Positions 23,132 through 35,220 are shown, numbered from the stretch's first letter. The stretch: DNA of 64,000 nucleotides from Cryptomeria japonica (GCF_030272615.1 NC_081406.1:218248997-218312996), one strand, 5' to 3'. Notes: a model not told the origin generated them from the sequence alone. A program made the numbers and translations.

Positions 23132-24070
23132 ATTATAGGAGATAAGGATGATCCAGTGATGACAAGGAACAAACTGAGATAGAACACATGTCTCATATTT
23201 GAATTTGAACCGAGAATAGTGAAAGAGGCATTTAACAGTGAAGATTGGATAAATGCTATGAAAGAAGAGATTGATCAAATCAAGAAGAATGGCACATGGA
23301 CACTAATCCCAAGACCAAAGGACAAAAATGTAATTAGTACAAAGTGGATTTTTAGAAACAAGCTGAATGAAAAAGGAGAGGTCATTTGAAACAAAGCAAG
23401 ACTAGTTTGCAAAGGTTATGCTCAAGAAGAAGGAATTGATTATGGTGAAACTTTTGCACTTGTTGCTAGACTTGAAGGAGTAAGAACATTGTTGGCATAT
23501 GCTACTTTCAAAAACTTCAAGGTATATCAAATGGATGTCAAATCTGCTTTTCTGAGTGGAATATTAGAAGAAGAAGTTTTATTGAACAACCTGAAGGATT
23601 TGTTGAAGACAATAATAAAGATCAGGTATGTGAACAAAGCTTTATATGGTTTGAAGCAAGCACCTAGAGCATGGTATGAAAGATTGCACTCTTATTTGAT
23701 TAAAATTGGTTTTATAAGGGCAAGTGAGAACAACAATATGTACATGAAGAATGATGAAAATGGAATACTGATCTCAGCCATATTTGTTGATGATATTATA
23801 TTTTTTGGAAATGACTCTTTATGCAAGAACTTTGGAAATGAAATGAGCAAAGAATTTGAGATGTCATTAATCGGTGAGATAAAGTATTTTATAGGTTTAC
23901 AGATACTGCAAATGAAAAATGAGATTTTCATTACTCAATCCAAGTTCATAAAGGAAATCTTGAAGAAATTTGGAATGGAGGATTCAAAACCAGTAGGTAC
24001 TCCTATGACTACCAACTGTAAATTATCAAAGAATGATGAATCTGCATTTGTTGATGAGACACTTTACTGA
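23132..24070 (+). pseudogene. copia C reverse transcriptase
   Basis: Copia RT (RVT_2 type), which copies element RNA into DNA. It reads KWIFRNKLNEKGEV, then stop, then [47 protein letters not shown] and the catalytic [10 protein letters not shown] at about 23782-23811. The fingers-palm-thumb order is normal. Stops occur at about 23179 and 23387 and one ends the frame at 24068. The EEVYVEQP-type segment after FLSG is altered ([13 protein letters not shown]), suggesting a small indel or frameshift around 23575-23620. The catalytic aspartates are intact. Confidence 0.93.
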
Positions 24071-24073
24071 TCC

Positions 24074-24735
24074 ATGATTGGAAAACTACAACATGTTGTT
24101 CACAGTAGACCAAACATAGCACATGCAGTAGGTATAGTTGCAAGATTCTCTGCAGATCCTAAGGAAACACACATGACAGCAATGAAAAGAATTTTTAGAT
24201 ACTTGAAAGGCACTGAGGATTATGGCTTAGTATATAAAAAAGGAAATGATTTTGATTTGAAAGTTTATACTGATTCTAATTGGGCAGGAAACATTGATAT
24301 AGAAAAAGCACAAGTGGAGGAGCTTTCTTCTTAGGAGAAAGACTAGTGAGTTCGCTTCGCAAGAAATAAGGATGTGTTTCACAGTCAACAACAGAAGTTG
24401 AATATGTTGCTGCAACATTGAATTGTACCAACATTGCATGGATCAAACAACTGTTGGAAGGTATAAATGAGAATGTTACCGAGCCAGTAACTATATTCTA
24501 TGACAATACTAGTGCCATTAACATTTCAAAAAATCCTATTATGCACTCTAAGACAAAGCACATCTCTATCAAATATCATTATCTTAGAGAAGAAGCTCAA
24601 GAAAAAAAAGTGGTGTTGGTGTATGTTAGCACAAAGGAAAAAATAGCAAATATCTTCACCAAGGCACTACCAAGGGACACTTTTGAATATCTCATAAGTA
24701 AGTTAGGGGACCTACCCCTATCTTCTACTCACTAA
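24074..24735 (+). pseudogene. copia C RNase H
   Basis: C-terminal RNase H of the copia polyprotein. It reads MIGKLQHVVHSRPNIAHAVG, RIFRYLKGTEDYGLVY and YTDSNWAG (about 24262-24285). After a frameshift near 24334 it continues in another frame from 24418 with WIKQLLEGI, FYDNTSAINISKNPIMHSKT and HISIKYHYLREE. Catalytic Asp and Glu positions are partly visible. The frame ends at TKALPRDTFEYLISKLG, the usual end of copia pol. Confidence 0.9.
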
Positions 24736-25147
24736 TCGAGTTTGGTGAAAGCATCAATCTGATGACTCTATCGAATATCTTTTAGGAGTTGATGCTGCAT
24801 TACACACTTTAGGATGTTTTCTAAAGGTGTACAAGAAATATTACAAGAAATATCACAGGGAACAACAATTAAAGACAAAATGCTCTGATCGAGACTCAGT
24901 TGATACACAATAGCAGGAAATCACTTCATACAAGAAAAAATTATGTTTTAGTTCTTTACTTTTTGGCATTGTTGTCAAAGGGGGAGAAGAACAATTTAAG
25001 GGGAAGAAAACCAAGAAGGCTACAGATTGGAAAGAAGACTGAAGAAAAGAGGAGAAGTCTAATGTATGGGGGAGAGAATTTCAACATTTTAGAATCACAA
25101 CAATCTGAATATTTTAAGGTCAAATCAATTGGTTTTGCCATCAATGC
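24736..25147 (+). other. copia C 3' non-coding region with purine tract
   Basis: GTCAAAGGGGGAGAAGAA at about 24974-24990 is a polypurine-tract-like run. The stretch ends GGTTTTGCCATCAATGCCA, the words that lie just before the polypurine tract of the related element D (50720-50743). In C the tract and LTR do not follow; gypsy sequence does. Confidence 0.7.
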
Positions 25148-25165
25148 CAGAGAAGTTGTTGGATG
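25141..25165. other. chimeric junction copia / gypsy A
   Basis: Left of about 25148 is the copia pre-LTR sequence (GCCATCAATGCC). From CAGAGAAGTTGTTGGATGG onward the sequence equals gypsy A at 4593. A normal copia end would read CCAAAGGGGGAGATTGTTGG followed by CATTTC, so the swapped sequences share short GAGA and TTGTTGG words at the junction. Confidence 0.8.
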
Positions 25166-26646
25166 GAGAATTTTTGGTTGCTCTGTTGTCCCAATGTTAA
25201 CTGCCTCTATTGGTTCAATCAAAATGGATGACCTTTCTTGATAATGTACAGTTAAGGTGTCAAATCTCCCATCTTCTGGTGCCTCGAGGAGGTTTTCACT
25301 GTTAGATGCGTCCTTTCTTTTTACTTTTTCCTGCTCTAATGTTGCCAAGAAATGGTTTTCAACATTAGACCTGATATTGGTTTCTTTATTTTCACTTTTG
25401 TGACTAGGAGATTTGACACCCACTTGACTGGAAGATGTGTTGTTGAAATTCTTGGTGAAAGTTGTTGTAGGTTCAATTGCATTAAGACATACATATATTG
25501 CATGGTCATTAGGAAATGTATCAATGACAGTATGTCTTTCATTTTCCCAATCAATAAGTTCGGGGTGGATTAGAGGTAGGGGGTCATCAGGCTAAGATGT
25601 TTCGAGGGTATCAAGGGTCATGATGGATGTGTCAAAGATTTCAATATGTATGTCAATGTCTAGAATGGTACTCTCGTCAGAATGACCGCACACAAGGAGC
25701 TCCTGATCGTCCTTGATTAAGTCCAAGTTAGTTGAATGTGATTCTAATTCAAGTGGGCTAGTTCCTAATGTTTTCCCTGCATACGTGTGAACTACATCGA
25801 CTCCTACATCTTCTTCAAAGAAATTTTCTTCAGCCGATTCTTCAGAATGATAAGAATCCCATTCCGATTCATTAGAATCTATCTCACTTACAGCTTGCAA
25901 TCTACAAATTTTTTCATATAGTGTTTGATTTGTTTCTTCTTCTTTTCTTGCTATATCTTTTCTTTGTTCATATTAAACCTCTTCTGGACTGAGATTGAGT
26001 TCTCTCAACCTTTCTATGAGTTCTCCTTGAGTAGTACTAGGTTCGTTCTTTCTTTGATTGATAGTTAATGCTGCTTGGGAGGTGATTTTAGTTTGTTTTT
26101 CCTGTTGATTTGAAGTTTGCTTCTTTTGTCATTTCATGTTTTCTTGTGCTTGTTGCTTGGCAAATTCTTCTTTCCTTTCAATTGCAAGTTGTTCTTGTCT
26201 ATTTTCATATTCTTCTTGTTGTTGGTTAAATGATGTGTCTTCTGGTAGAGTAACTTGTCCATACCCTAATCCTGCTTTGTCTATAGCCTGCTAAGTATGA
26301 GGTTGGATAGGTTATGAGATACCTTCTTTTCTTTTTCCTATAGGACTTGTTCCAGTGTATCCCATTTTTATAAGAATGTTCAATCCTTTTCCATACTTTT
26401 TTGTGGGTATGTAGACATTGTTGATCTTTTGTTGGATTTCTTCATCCTTGTATAGCCACTGTAGTACATCTTTGTCTTTTGTTTCCTCTAATAAGGTCCC
26501 AGCACTAACAAATGCTCCATCAAATATTGGAAGATATTTCACAATTGGTTGTTGTTTAGAGTTTGATGGTTTTCCATAAGACTTAGGAGAGAGTGGTAAT
26601 TGTGATATTGTTGGCAATATTGCATTATAAAAGACAATGAAAGATT
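25148..26646 (-). pseudogene. duplicated gypsy A fragment: G-patch and linker (copy 2)
   Basis: Second copy of 4593-6090, lying inside the copia element between its pol and 3' LTR. It carries the G-patch frame (26646-26312; GKGLNILIKMGYTGTSPIGK), the acidic linker (25900-25592) and the segment before RT, but not the RT start. Frames are broken as in copy 1. By eye it differs from copy 1 by scattered point changes. It has no role in the copia element that I can see; it is best explained by a rearrangement. Confidence 0.88.
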
Positions 26647-28097
26647 GTTGGCATTTCAATAAGGATATTGAGAAGGTTGTTGATGATTATGGATATAACT
26701 GATTAAGGATGTTTACTCTCTTGATATTATTATTTTGTCATTGATGTCAAGAAATTGATTTTCTAATTCAGTATGATGTTGCCATATCTTGAGAAATATG
26801 ATTTAAATAGTATAAAGATGTCGGTAAAAGACACAGAAATATTATGATGAATAAGGGGATGAATAAGGTATTCAATGGGCAACTATTATCGAGTCAGACA
26901 ATGATGAGATCATGATGTTTAGATTGTTTTAACATCATACATATGTTGTAAAGTGAAAGGTTAATACTATACTATGTTACCAAGCAAAGAACCTAGTTAG
27001 TAAACCCTAAGGAACCTAGTCGGTAAACCCTAAGGTTATCGCTATCGGTTAATGAAGGCGGAATGTTTACCGAGTGAAGTTTAGTATTTACCGAGTTATA
27101 ACCAAGTTGTAACTGAGCTATAACAGAATGCATTAAATGATTACAGGCGATATTTAATGAAGGAAGATGATGAGCTAGAACTGATTAAATGATTGGTATG
27201 TCGTGGATGAAGTTTGTTAATGAATCTAAGGCAATGAAAAGTCGACATGAAGATCTACAGGGCATATTGAAATGCAATACCCTGGCACAAGTTCCAAGAA
27301 ATATGTGTAAGTTCCCAGGCGGGGTAAAACATTTTCAGATTGAAAGATGCATTGAACCTGGACAAGATTGAAGATCCGATGGCTATGATTGATCATGGGA
27401 AATGTGATCAAGGAGATTAAGCAGTTAGCTAATTGATTATAAATAGGAAACTGTTGATAAACAATGTATGCGGGCAAATGTATGCAGAAGGATGCTACAT
27501 AGTGATTATCAAGCACAAAAGCTTGAAGACTTGTTTGAATAACAAAGTATAGAAGCCCAGCAGATGGACAAGTTTAGTTCTATGTCTAGATTGTATTGAA
27601 CAAATAAGAATCTGCTTTAGCATTTTAGATGTGAAGTTGCAGATAGATGTTTATTACTGTTATTTTGTGAAAGTGACAGAAAATCTCTGAACCGAGTGGA
27701 CTTAACAGTCTTATTTGTAAAACCCTCTAGCAAGGTGACATTCTGATTGAGTGTTTGGAATCCTTATAAAGGTCACATCTAGAAATGTGTTTGTAATCTT
27801 TAACAGGATTTTCTTTTAACTGAGCAAACTCTAGAAGAGTATATTTCTTAGTGGGTCCGAAATCCCACAATGGTTTTTCCCTATTTGGGTTTCCACGTTA
27901 AATCTAGTGTTGTGAGGCTTATGATGTTTATATGCTTTTGAGTTTGCATGTTTAACAATTTTGGTTATATTATTAAATTATATGTTATCAAGGTTGAATC
28001 TAATGTTTTTATGGAAGATTAAGTTTGTATGATTCACCCCCCCCTCTCATCTTATTGGCTATTGGATCTATCCTTACATTTAGTATCAGAACTATCA
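26647..28097 (+). mobile_element. copia C 3' LTR, uninterrupted
   Basis: TGTTGGCATTTC to AGAACTATCA, 1451 bp. It matches the split 5' LTR and shows the empty target site of element B at about 27646-27651. TATA-like TATAAATA lies near 27439. Confidence 0.94.
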
Positions 28098-28868
28098 ATT
28101 GAATATTCTCCATTCCTTCGATCTCTTAGCTGCATTTGTTTTTCCATACTTGAAAAAATTGAGGCAAATGATTTTTCTTTGGATTGTGTGTTTGAAGATG
28201 ATGCCTCTCTATTATGAGGAACAATGAATTCTTGAACTGGTTTGAGATTACTACAGTATTGAAATGGATTTGAATCTACTGAGATCATGATTTCCTACCC
28301 ATTGTAGGGAAACTTTAGGCACTGATGATATGTTGATGGAACAACTTGTATGTCATGTATCCAGGGTCTTACCAAGAGTATGTTGTATGATAAGTCCAAG
28401 TCTAGAACTTGGCATGTTGTGTCTTTCTGTAAAGGTCCCACTCTGATAGGTAACATCACAATTCCTATAGAGGAACTCTCTTATTCATCATAGGCTTTGA
28501 TGGTGATCTTTTTCTAGGGATCAACTACATCTTTTGAATAACCTAGTGCATGGAGAAGACTCAAAGTAAAAATGTTTAAGCCAGCTCCTCCATCTATTGG
28601 GACATGTTTAACTTGCGTCTTATGATTGATGACTTCAATATGCAACAAAGCATTATGGGGATGTTGCAAGGACATATCATGAGGGATTGTGAGGTGTCCC
28701 ACCATGGTTTGAAATTATTCTATATCAAGATCTGTAGACAATATTGTATCTACTAATGCTCATTCAAGAAACTCTTTGTGTGCAGGTGAAAGCTTTAAAA
28801 GTTCTAAGATGAATATTTGCGCGGGCATTTTTTGCAATTGCTCCAATAGATTATATTATTTTGCAGTG
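28098..28868 (-). pseudogene. gypsy A aspartic protease region
   Basis: Minus-strand continuation of element A between the LINE and the copia. Reading down from 28868: QLQKMPAQIFILELLKLSPA, a conserved pre-protease segment, then HPHNALLHIEVINHK and the protease active-site region VPIDGGAGLNIFTLSLLHAL (catalytic D then GGA instead of the usual TGA/SGA). A flap-like LDLSYNILLVRPW follows, as in many plant gypsy elements. After that the frame runs QYCSNLKPVQEFIVP to the copia edge and resumes in phase at 6090. Several stops (for example at about 28738, 28510 and 28480) make it a pseudogene. Confidence 0.87.
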
Positions 28869-28879
28869 GATGACATGTT
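28869..28879. repeat. LINE target site duplication, low-coordinate copy
   Basis: GATGACATGTT, identical to 35389-35399. The bases on either side differ between the two sites, so the duplication is 11 bp. Confidence 0.88.
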
Positions 28880-29067
28880 CTGATTAATATGAAAAATAGG
28901 TTTTAAGGACCCAAAAAATTTAACATAGGAGCATATAATAGATCATCAAAAGAATCCAGACCAGCTAAGAACAACTTACAAGATGACTGGCAAAGATGCT
29001 AGTTAACCGAAAGGTCAAGAAAAGAAAGGAACATTAAAGCAGAAAAACTAGGGAAAACATATCACAA

Positions 29068-29490
29068 CTATAAAGACTTTAGGAGATCCACCACCTTATT
29101 GACCAACTGGTCATAGTTTACCACAATGACTTTAAGTTCTTCCAGGTCCTTGTTTGGCTTCTTCTCCTTCTTTTTACCTCTAGTCCTTGTTCTAGGTCCT
29201 TGCACTTCTCTTGTGCCTTCAATGTCAGGTTCAATCTCTAGGGAGTCCTTCTCCTCCTCTAGTTTGCTGATGAGGATTTTTGTATTGCCAGTAGAGGCCT
29301 TTAGAATGTTTAATATTTGTTCTACAATACTTTTAAGGTATTCCTCAATTTTGTTGACTTTACTGTCAGTTTCTGCCATTCCAGTGGTCACCTCCTCCAC
29401 ATTCTGGTCAACTTCCGAAATCTTTCTCTGTATTTGTTCCTCTAGTTTCTTAGCATTGTCTTCCTATCTCTTCTGATAGTTCCTATTAAT
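29068..29490 (-). CDS. coiled-coil frame at the LINE 3' side, unknown
   Basis: An open minus frame reading from about 29460 through METVTT-like MEEVTTGMAETDSKVNKIEE, a heptad pattern (IEEYLKSIVEQILNIL, SKLEEEKDSLE) and a basic patch RTRTRGKKKEKKPNKD, ending KVVDLLKSL. It lies 3' of the RNase H domain within the LINE and upstream of its 3' end. It may be a separate small ORF or a tail of ORF2. I do not recognise a family. Over 110 codons without a stop in a decayed element is notable. Confidence 0.45.
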
Positions 29491-29499
29491 CCATTTCAT

Positions 29500-30010
29500 T
29501 ATTATTTTGTCCATTTATAATCTTTGGGGTACTATTGTATCGATCCTTAAAAATGATTCTTCTAACATCCTTGAGGAGGCCCTCTTCTCCCTTCCATGTG
29601 ACAATTTTTTCTTGATTAACCACCACATTGGTAGCCTAGTCAGCTGAACAATTAGCTTCACGATAAATATGAGATATGAAGCTTTTTTCAAAGGTGCTGA
29701 TGAGGTCTCTAGCTGCCTTTATTATGTTATTGATAGTCCATGAAGGCTTAGAGGTTCCCTTTAGGCATTTGATGATGTTGTTAGAATCCCCTTCAATCCA
29801 TAGGTAGGGATAGTTCCATCTTTTGGCTAGGAAAATACCTTGGAGTGCAGCCATTGCTTCTGCTTTGTGGTTTGTTTGACTCCCTATAGGAAAATCAATA
29901 ATTTCCTTATAGTTACCATTTTCATCTCTGAGAATTGCACCACATCCCACAGGGCCAGGATTACCTTTCGTAGCACCATTGAAATTGACTTTGAGCCAAC
30001 CATTTGGGGG
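29500..30010 (-). pseudogene. LINE RNase H domain (plant RVT_3 type)
   Basis: C-terminal part of ORF2. Reading down from about 30000: GWLKVNFNGATKGNPGPVGC, where N replaces the usual catalytic D of the DGA motif; then HKAEAMAALQGIFLAK with the catalytic E, WIEGDSNNIIKCL with the second D, and HIYREANCSAD before a stop at 29634. The family removes RNA from RNA-DNA hybrids, and this version is typical of plant L1 elements. The N-for-D change alone would likely disable it. Confidence 0.85.
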
Positions 30011-32982
30011 AGTTTGCCATCTAGCTTCTAATATTTTGTTTTGCTTGGGATCAGAACTACGAGCACTCTTCAGATTCTAGGAGCTTAATATGTGAGTTTC
30101 TAAGGGGTTGGCTGAAATGCAAGGAACCCCAATGATCCCAATGTTCTCCACAAACGCCCATTGAATTTTTTGGAAAACAACATCCTGGGTGATAGAAGTG
30201 TCCCTGAAGATATGGTTGTTCCTTTCTTTCCATATTCCCCACAGAATGTGAGGGAGAGATAGCTGCCATAGAGATCTCAAAAAGGGGTTAGACGAGTGAT
30301 AATTCCAAGAGTGGAATAATTCACTGATAGTGTTAGAAAACACCCAATCAATGCAAAAATTCTTAAGAAATCTTTCCTAAATTAAAACAATAAAGGAACA
30401 GTGGATAGCCAAATGGTCCATAGACTCTTCCTCCTCAGGACATAGAGCACATCTATTAGGAAAAGAAAAACCTCTACCCTTAAGATTGTCTAAGGTCAAT
30501 ATTTTATTTTGAAGAATAGTCCAATAGAAAAATTTGATTTAGGGATCAGGCCCTTTATCCAAGCTTTAGACCAAAAAAGATTTTCTGAGAGGGCAGGGGA
30601 GAGGACACCATACATTGAAGAGACAGTGATGTTGCCTTTAGGTTCATATTTCCATATAAGTGAGTCTTCCTCTTTGTTCAGCCAAGCTGAAGAAAGATGG
30701 TTCTTAAGATTGATAAGGTCTGAGTGAATACTTTCAATGTTTTGCCATTTATTGCCTATCCAATACCCCTCAACCAAAGGGCCAAAGATTCTAATATAGG
30801 AGGAAGCATAAGGGGCCCATTCAGGGATATCAATCAGAGATTTATCAAAAAGCCAGGGATCTTCCCAGAATCTAACTTTCCTACCATTGCCAACACTCCA
30901 TTTAACCCCTTTAGCAATGTTGCCTTTACACTTAGAGGCATGCTTCCAGATATGGGACCCATTCATACTGAAATTAGAATTGATAAAAGAGGATAGAGAA
31001 GAAGACAAAAGAGAGTACTTCTCCAAATTTTACACCTTTCACTATCAGAGTGGAACAATCTCCATACCTGTTTAGACAAGAGAGCTTCATTAAGGGTTCG
31101 GATTCTTCTAAGGCCCAGGCCTCCTTTACTTTTCAGTCTGCACACCTTATCCCAAGCCACAAGAGACATTCTTTTCTTTTCCTCAACCCCTGCCCAAAGA
31201 ATTTTTTTTTGAATTTTCTCAATTGCATCAACATATATAACAGGAATTCTGAAGAGGCTAAGGGCATAGATAGGTATGCTTCGAAGAGAAGATTTTAAAT
31301 GTTGAAGCTTTCCAGCCTGACTTAAGAGGGCTCCTTTCCACCCAGCGAGCTTTTTTTGAAATTTGTCCACTAGAGAGCTCCAAAAGGAATCAGGTGGTGC
31401 AATGCCCAAAGGGAGGCCAAGATAAGTGGCAGGAAGATTAGCAATCCAACATTCTAGAATTTTATTGATTATATGTTCTCTTCTCTCTGGAGTATTGATG
31501 AAAAAAACTTCGCTTTTAACCCAATTGATAAGCTGACCTGAAGTAGAAACAAACTTACATAGAGTGTCCTTCAGGGTTCTAGCTTCTGAAATGCTTGAAT
31601 TCCCCATGACAATGGTGTCATCCACAAACTGTTGGTGGGAACAAGTATGATCAACTGAAGAAGGTTGGAGTCCCTTAAACATTCCTCTCATCACCATGAT
31701 TTCCATAGACCTACGAAAAAATTCAACCATAATTATGAAGAGGATAGGAGAAATGGGATCCCCTTGCCTCAATCCTCTAGAAGCTTGAAAAAAGGAGGAA
31801 GGGGATCCATTGACAAGAACAACAAAGGAGGCAGAGGTAATAAGTTGTTTGAAGAGGTCCACACATTTGGTAGAGAAGCCATAAGCCATAAGGAACTTCA
31901 CGAGGAAAGACCAATCAGCTCGGTCATAGGCCTTAGAGAGATCAAGCTTGAGGATGAAACCTTGTTTCTTAGCCGTAACAAGAGAATGAATATTCACATG
32001 GACAGTAATGATGGAATCAAGAATTTGTCTTCCTGGCACAAACCATTTTGCTGATGATTAATCAAAGAGGGAAGGACAGTCGGGAGTCTGGAAGTAAGGA
32101 CCTTAGAAATAATCTTATAAAAATAATTGCATAAGCTGATTGGTCTGAACTTATCCATGGAGTCAACTCCTTGAATTTTGGGGATTAATGCAATGAAGGT
32201 TCCATTGATCTACTTCAAAAGTCTTCTAGCCCCAAAAAATTCTTTGACCCCATTGGAAACATCTTTCCTAACAATGTCCCAAAATTCTTGGAAGAAGAAC
32301 ATGGGGAAGCCATCAGGACCAGGAGCTTTGTTACCATCAAAAGAAAAGACAACATTCCTGATCTCTAGGTGCGAAGGTATAGCAGAAAGGGAGGCATTCA
32401 TCTACTCATCAATGAGGTGAGGAATATTATGAAGAAAAGAAATTTGAGCATCAGCATCCAGACTCTGATCCCTACTTAGAAGATGAGAAAAGTATCTTTT
32501 GACCTCATTTCTTATCTCATCCTCCTTAACCAGCTCCCCATTGTCCACTACCAGCTTTGTGATCCTATTAGCCACTTTATGTTTGATGGTCGACATATGA
32601 AAGAATCTTGTGTTCTTATCTCCTTCCTTTAGCCATGTACATCTTGATCTTTGCTTCCAAAAAGTTTCTTCTTTAGCAATGATTTCATGATATTTTTAAG
32701 GATCTTATTTTCTTCAGCAATTGACACAGTAGAGAAATCATCCTTTTGAATTTGGACCTGTATTTTATTGAGATCATCCTTGATTTTACCTTTGACTTCA
32801 AAAATGTTCCCAAGGTTGGTTTTATTCTAGAACCTTATGTTGTCGTTGATACTTTTGAGTTTCTTCATGACTCTATACATAACAGTGCCCTCAACTTGAA
32901 TATTCCACCATTCCTATATTTTAAGAGTGAGGTCTAGATGATGAGTCCATATTTTTTCAAATCTAAAAGGAAAATGCCTTCT
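30011..32982 (-). pseudogene. LINE reverse transcriptase and zf-RVT
   Basis: ORF2 middle. At 32400-32210 lies the RT entry FDGNKAPGPDGFPMFFFQEF. From 32039: PGRQILDSIITVHVN, motif A LKLDLSKAYDRADWSFL, motif B RGLRQGDPISPILF and catalytic QFVDDTIVMG (FVDD for the usual FADD), then YLGLPLG and GKLQHLKSSLRSIPIYALSL. The zf-RVT part is at about 30700-30370 (LIWKYEPKGNITVSSMYGVL). The order matches plant L1 RT, which primes on nicked target DNA. Stops at about 32208, 32040, 30960 and 30495 break it, while both catalytic aspartates remain. Confidence 0.92.
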
Positions 32983-33712
32983 TCAATTTATTGGGTCAGC
33001 AAAAAGAGTTATGGGATAATGATCAGACCCAACCGGGATGTGGGCAGACAAGGAACAAAAGTAATATATGTACCAATCATCAGAAATAAGGGCCCTATCA
33101 AGGCGAACTTGAATAAGGTCATTTCCAGTCCTCCTGTTAGTCCAAGTGTAATTGCATCCTTGTATCTCCACATCATTGATAGCCTGAGTGTTTATTAAAT
33201 CCATGAGGGCCAGTCTATTTTTCAGCTGAGAGGGGCTTCCACCAAATTTTCCCTCCTCTCTCAAAGGAGTATTAAAGTCTTCCATGACCAACTAGCTAAG
33301 ATTCTTGAAGTTGTCCCTTATTTCCATAAGTTTTTTCCAGAAGCAGTTTTTGGCTTTCAAGGTATTAGGAGAATATATGTTCGTGAGGACCCATGATGTT
33401 CCATCTTTGAAATGCTCAAATTTAATACAAGAGAATTTTTTTTCTTGAATAAGAACATGACCTTTGACACTATTGAGATTCCAAATAGTAGCAATGCCTC
33501 TCGAGGCACCTTTCGAGCTACCAGCACTAATACTCCTATATTTAAAGAACTTCAGAGATTCAACTTTTTCTCTACTCATTTTAGTCTCTTGAATAACAAA
33601 AATATCAGGTTTACTATCCCTTATCATGTTCCTAATAATATCATGTTTGTGGGGATTATTGAGTCCCCTAATATTCCAAGAGATAATGTTCTTAGTTACT
33701 TACCAAGTCCTA
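32983..33712 (-). pseudogene. LINE AP-type endonuclease domain
   Basis: N-terminal part of ORF2. It starts near 33712 with KNIISWNIRGLNNPHK, then VIQETKM with the catalytic E, NIYSPN, a TAG stop at about 33290, and EDFNTPL where the family has GDFN. Next come YTWTNRR..., RLDRALIS and the terminal SDHYPI. The enzyme would nick target DNA. No ATG opens the frame; a stop lies just before VTKNIISW. Confidence 0.9.
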
Positions 33713-34022
33713 ACTCCTTCAGAGTCTTCTGAGTCCCATCGGCTATGTTCTTGTTGGCCTCCTTGTGTCTGAATTTGTGGTTTGAAGGTCATCCTGGGGA
33801 AGAGGAAACATACCTGACATCAACTTGGGATATTCTACTAGATTTCCTTAATTGGGAAGCTGAGGGAGTGGATCCTTTCTTGTTCTTGTATTTTGGTATT
33901 TTCCAGTCAACTTCTTTCTCAGGAACCGCTTCCGGATTACTGAGAATTCTGGAAATTTCATCTTCATTACCCCAATTAGGAGATCTATAATCATGTGAAG
34001 CACTATTTACTATTTTAGAAGT

Positions 34023-35220
34023 TTAGTTTGAATTTGAAAGGTTCATACCCAATATAGCACATTTATGGGCTTCTTGCATTTCAGAGCTGATCATAATCAT
34101 GGAAGAGTTAGTCTTTTCTTCTTGGGAGCTAGTGATCTCCCCTTCCTCAGGTTGCTCCTCTTTATTGGGCACTTCCTTATTGGCCAAAGTATCAGCAATT
34201 ACCATCTCAACTATTTCTTTTGAAGATTCATATTGGTCTTTAAATTCCTCTATTCGGATCTGCCCTTCGAGGGGGTTGTTTACTTTCATTGACTCCTTCC
34301 TCAGGACTTCCTAGGTGGGGAGATTAGAGATAGATGTTGAGGAGACCACTTCCTTATTTTCCCCCAAGGGTTCAAAGTAGTTGTTGTCAACAAAGCCAGC
34401 TTCCTTATTTTCTGAGTTTTTGACTTGCCATACCTTTTTTGACTTGCCATAGATGTTGAGGACAAGATTTAACCCAGTGACCCACTTTCTTGCAGTGAAA
34501 ACAAGCAAAGGGGATGGATTCATATTCTATCTGTTGTTTCCACATTCCCAACTTTGACACTATGTCTATCTATTCCGACATATCTACATCATGAGATATT
34601 CCTACACAAAATCTAGCATGAGTGGGCCTCCTTTTTGAGGCAGTGACTAGGTCTATAGAGAGGAGCTTGCCAAAGGAGCTTGCTATTCCTAAGAAAATGA
34701 TTTCTACCCAATACTCCAAAGGTAGGCCTAGTAACTTGACCCAAATTGGGACTTGCACCAAAAGAGAATCATTCATGTTTAGATTTGGATGCCATTTCTG
34801 AAGAACCAAGGTTGTCTTTCCAACCATCGAAGGACTACCACAAAGTATCCTTATTTTATCTTCTTCACATGAGAAAGAAAAGGTAAGGAGGCCTTTGGGC
34901 ATAGTTGAGATTTCATCATTACCTTTCAAAGCCCATTTTCATTTGACATAAAACCTTACAACTTCGATGTTTAGATGCGGACCCATAAACTTGCCTACCA
35001 GGGAGTTCACCATACTATTTATATTATGATCCAGAACTAAATCAGCGATAAAGATAGCAAACTTCCCACCGGTTAGATCAGAAATATTCCTGACAGGAGG
35101 TAAAGAGGATTTTCTAGATGGTCTTGTTCCAAAAAGGGATGACCATTTTCTAGATTCATTCGCATTCTCCAAGGCCTCTTCACGTGGGCTGAACCCCCCA
35201 CCCATGAACCCAGAACCTAC
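34023..35220 (-). pseudogene. LINE ORF1: DUF4283 and CCHC zinc knuckle
   Basis: RNA-binding ORF1 of the plant L1 type. The N-terminus at 35205 reads MGGGFSPREEALENANESRK. DUF4283 follows from 34929 (LLTFSFSCEEDKIRILCGSP, PIWVKLLGLPLEYWVE, KRRPTHARFCVGI). After a stop near 34568 the frame reads a knuckle-like CFHCKKVGHWVKSC at about 34460-34505. A Glu/Ser-rich tail (NKEEQPEEGEITSSQEEKTN) ends near 34023. Stops at about 34930, 34568 and 34310 break the frame. A separate ORF1 of the same family is on the plus strand at 62963-63897. Confidence 0.88.

Larger units (their letters stand above)
6091..28097 (+). mobile_element. Ty1/copia element C, interrupted by gypsy-like element B
   Basis: Plus-strand copia element. 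Its 5' LTR is 6091-7095 plus 19993-20493, split by element B. Then come primer site, gag, protease, integrase, RT and RNase H (20494-24735), a 3' non-coding part, a misplaced 1.5 kb piece of gypsy A (25148-26646), and a 3' LTR (26647-28097). LTR ends are TGTTGG...ATCA. No matching 5-bp target duplication is visible (AAGAT on the left, ATTGA on the right), although the gypsy A frame rejoins in phase across the element. Every domain has stops, so it is inactive. Confidence 0.88.

Noticed and set aside
4593-28097. A 3 kb hybrid LTR beginning TGTTGGATGG at 4602 and 25159
   Set aside because: The left copy is continuous with gypsy A on its left side and shows no target duplication at that point, so it is not a true LTR boundary.
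28869-28879. Chance match instead of a LINE target duplication
   Set aside because: The 11-bp identity coincides with the loss of gypsy frame on one side and its return in phase on the other, which chance would not give.
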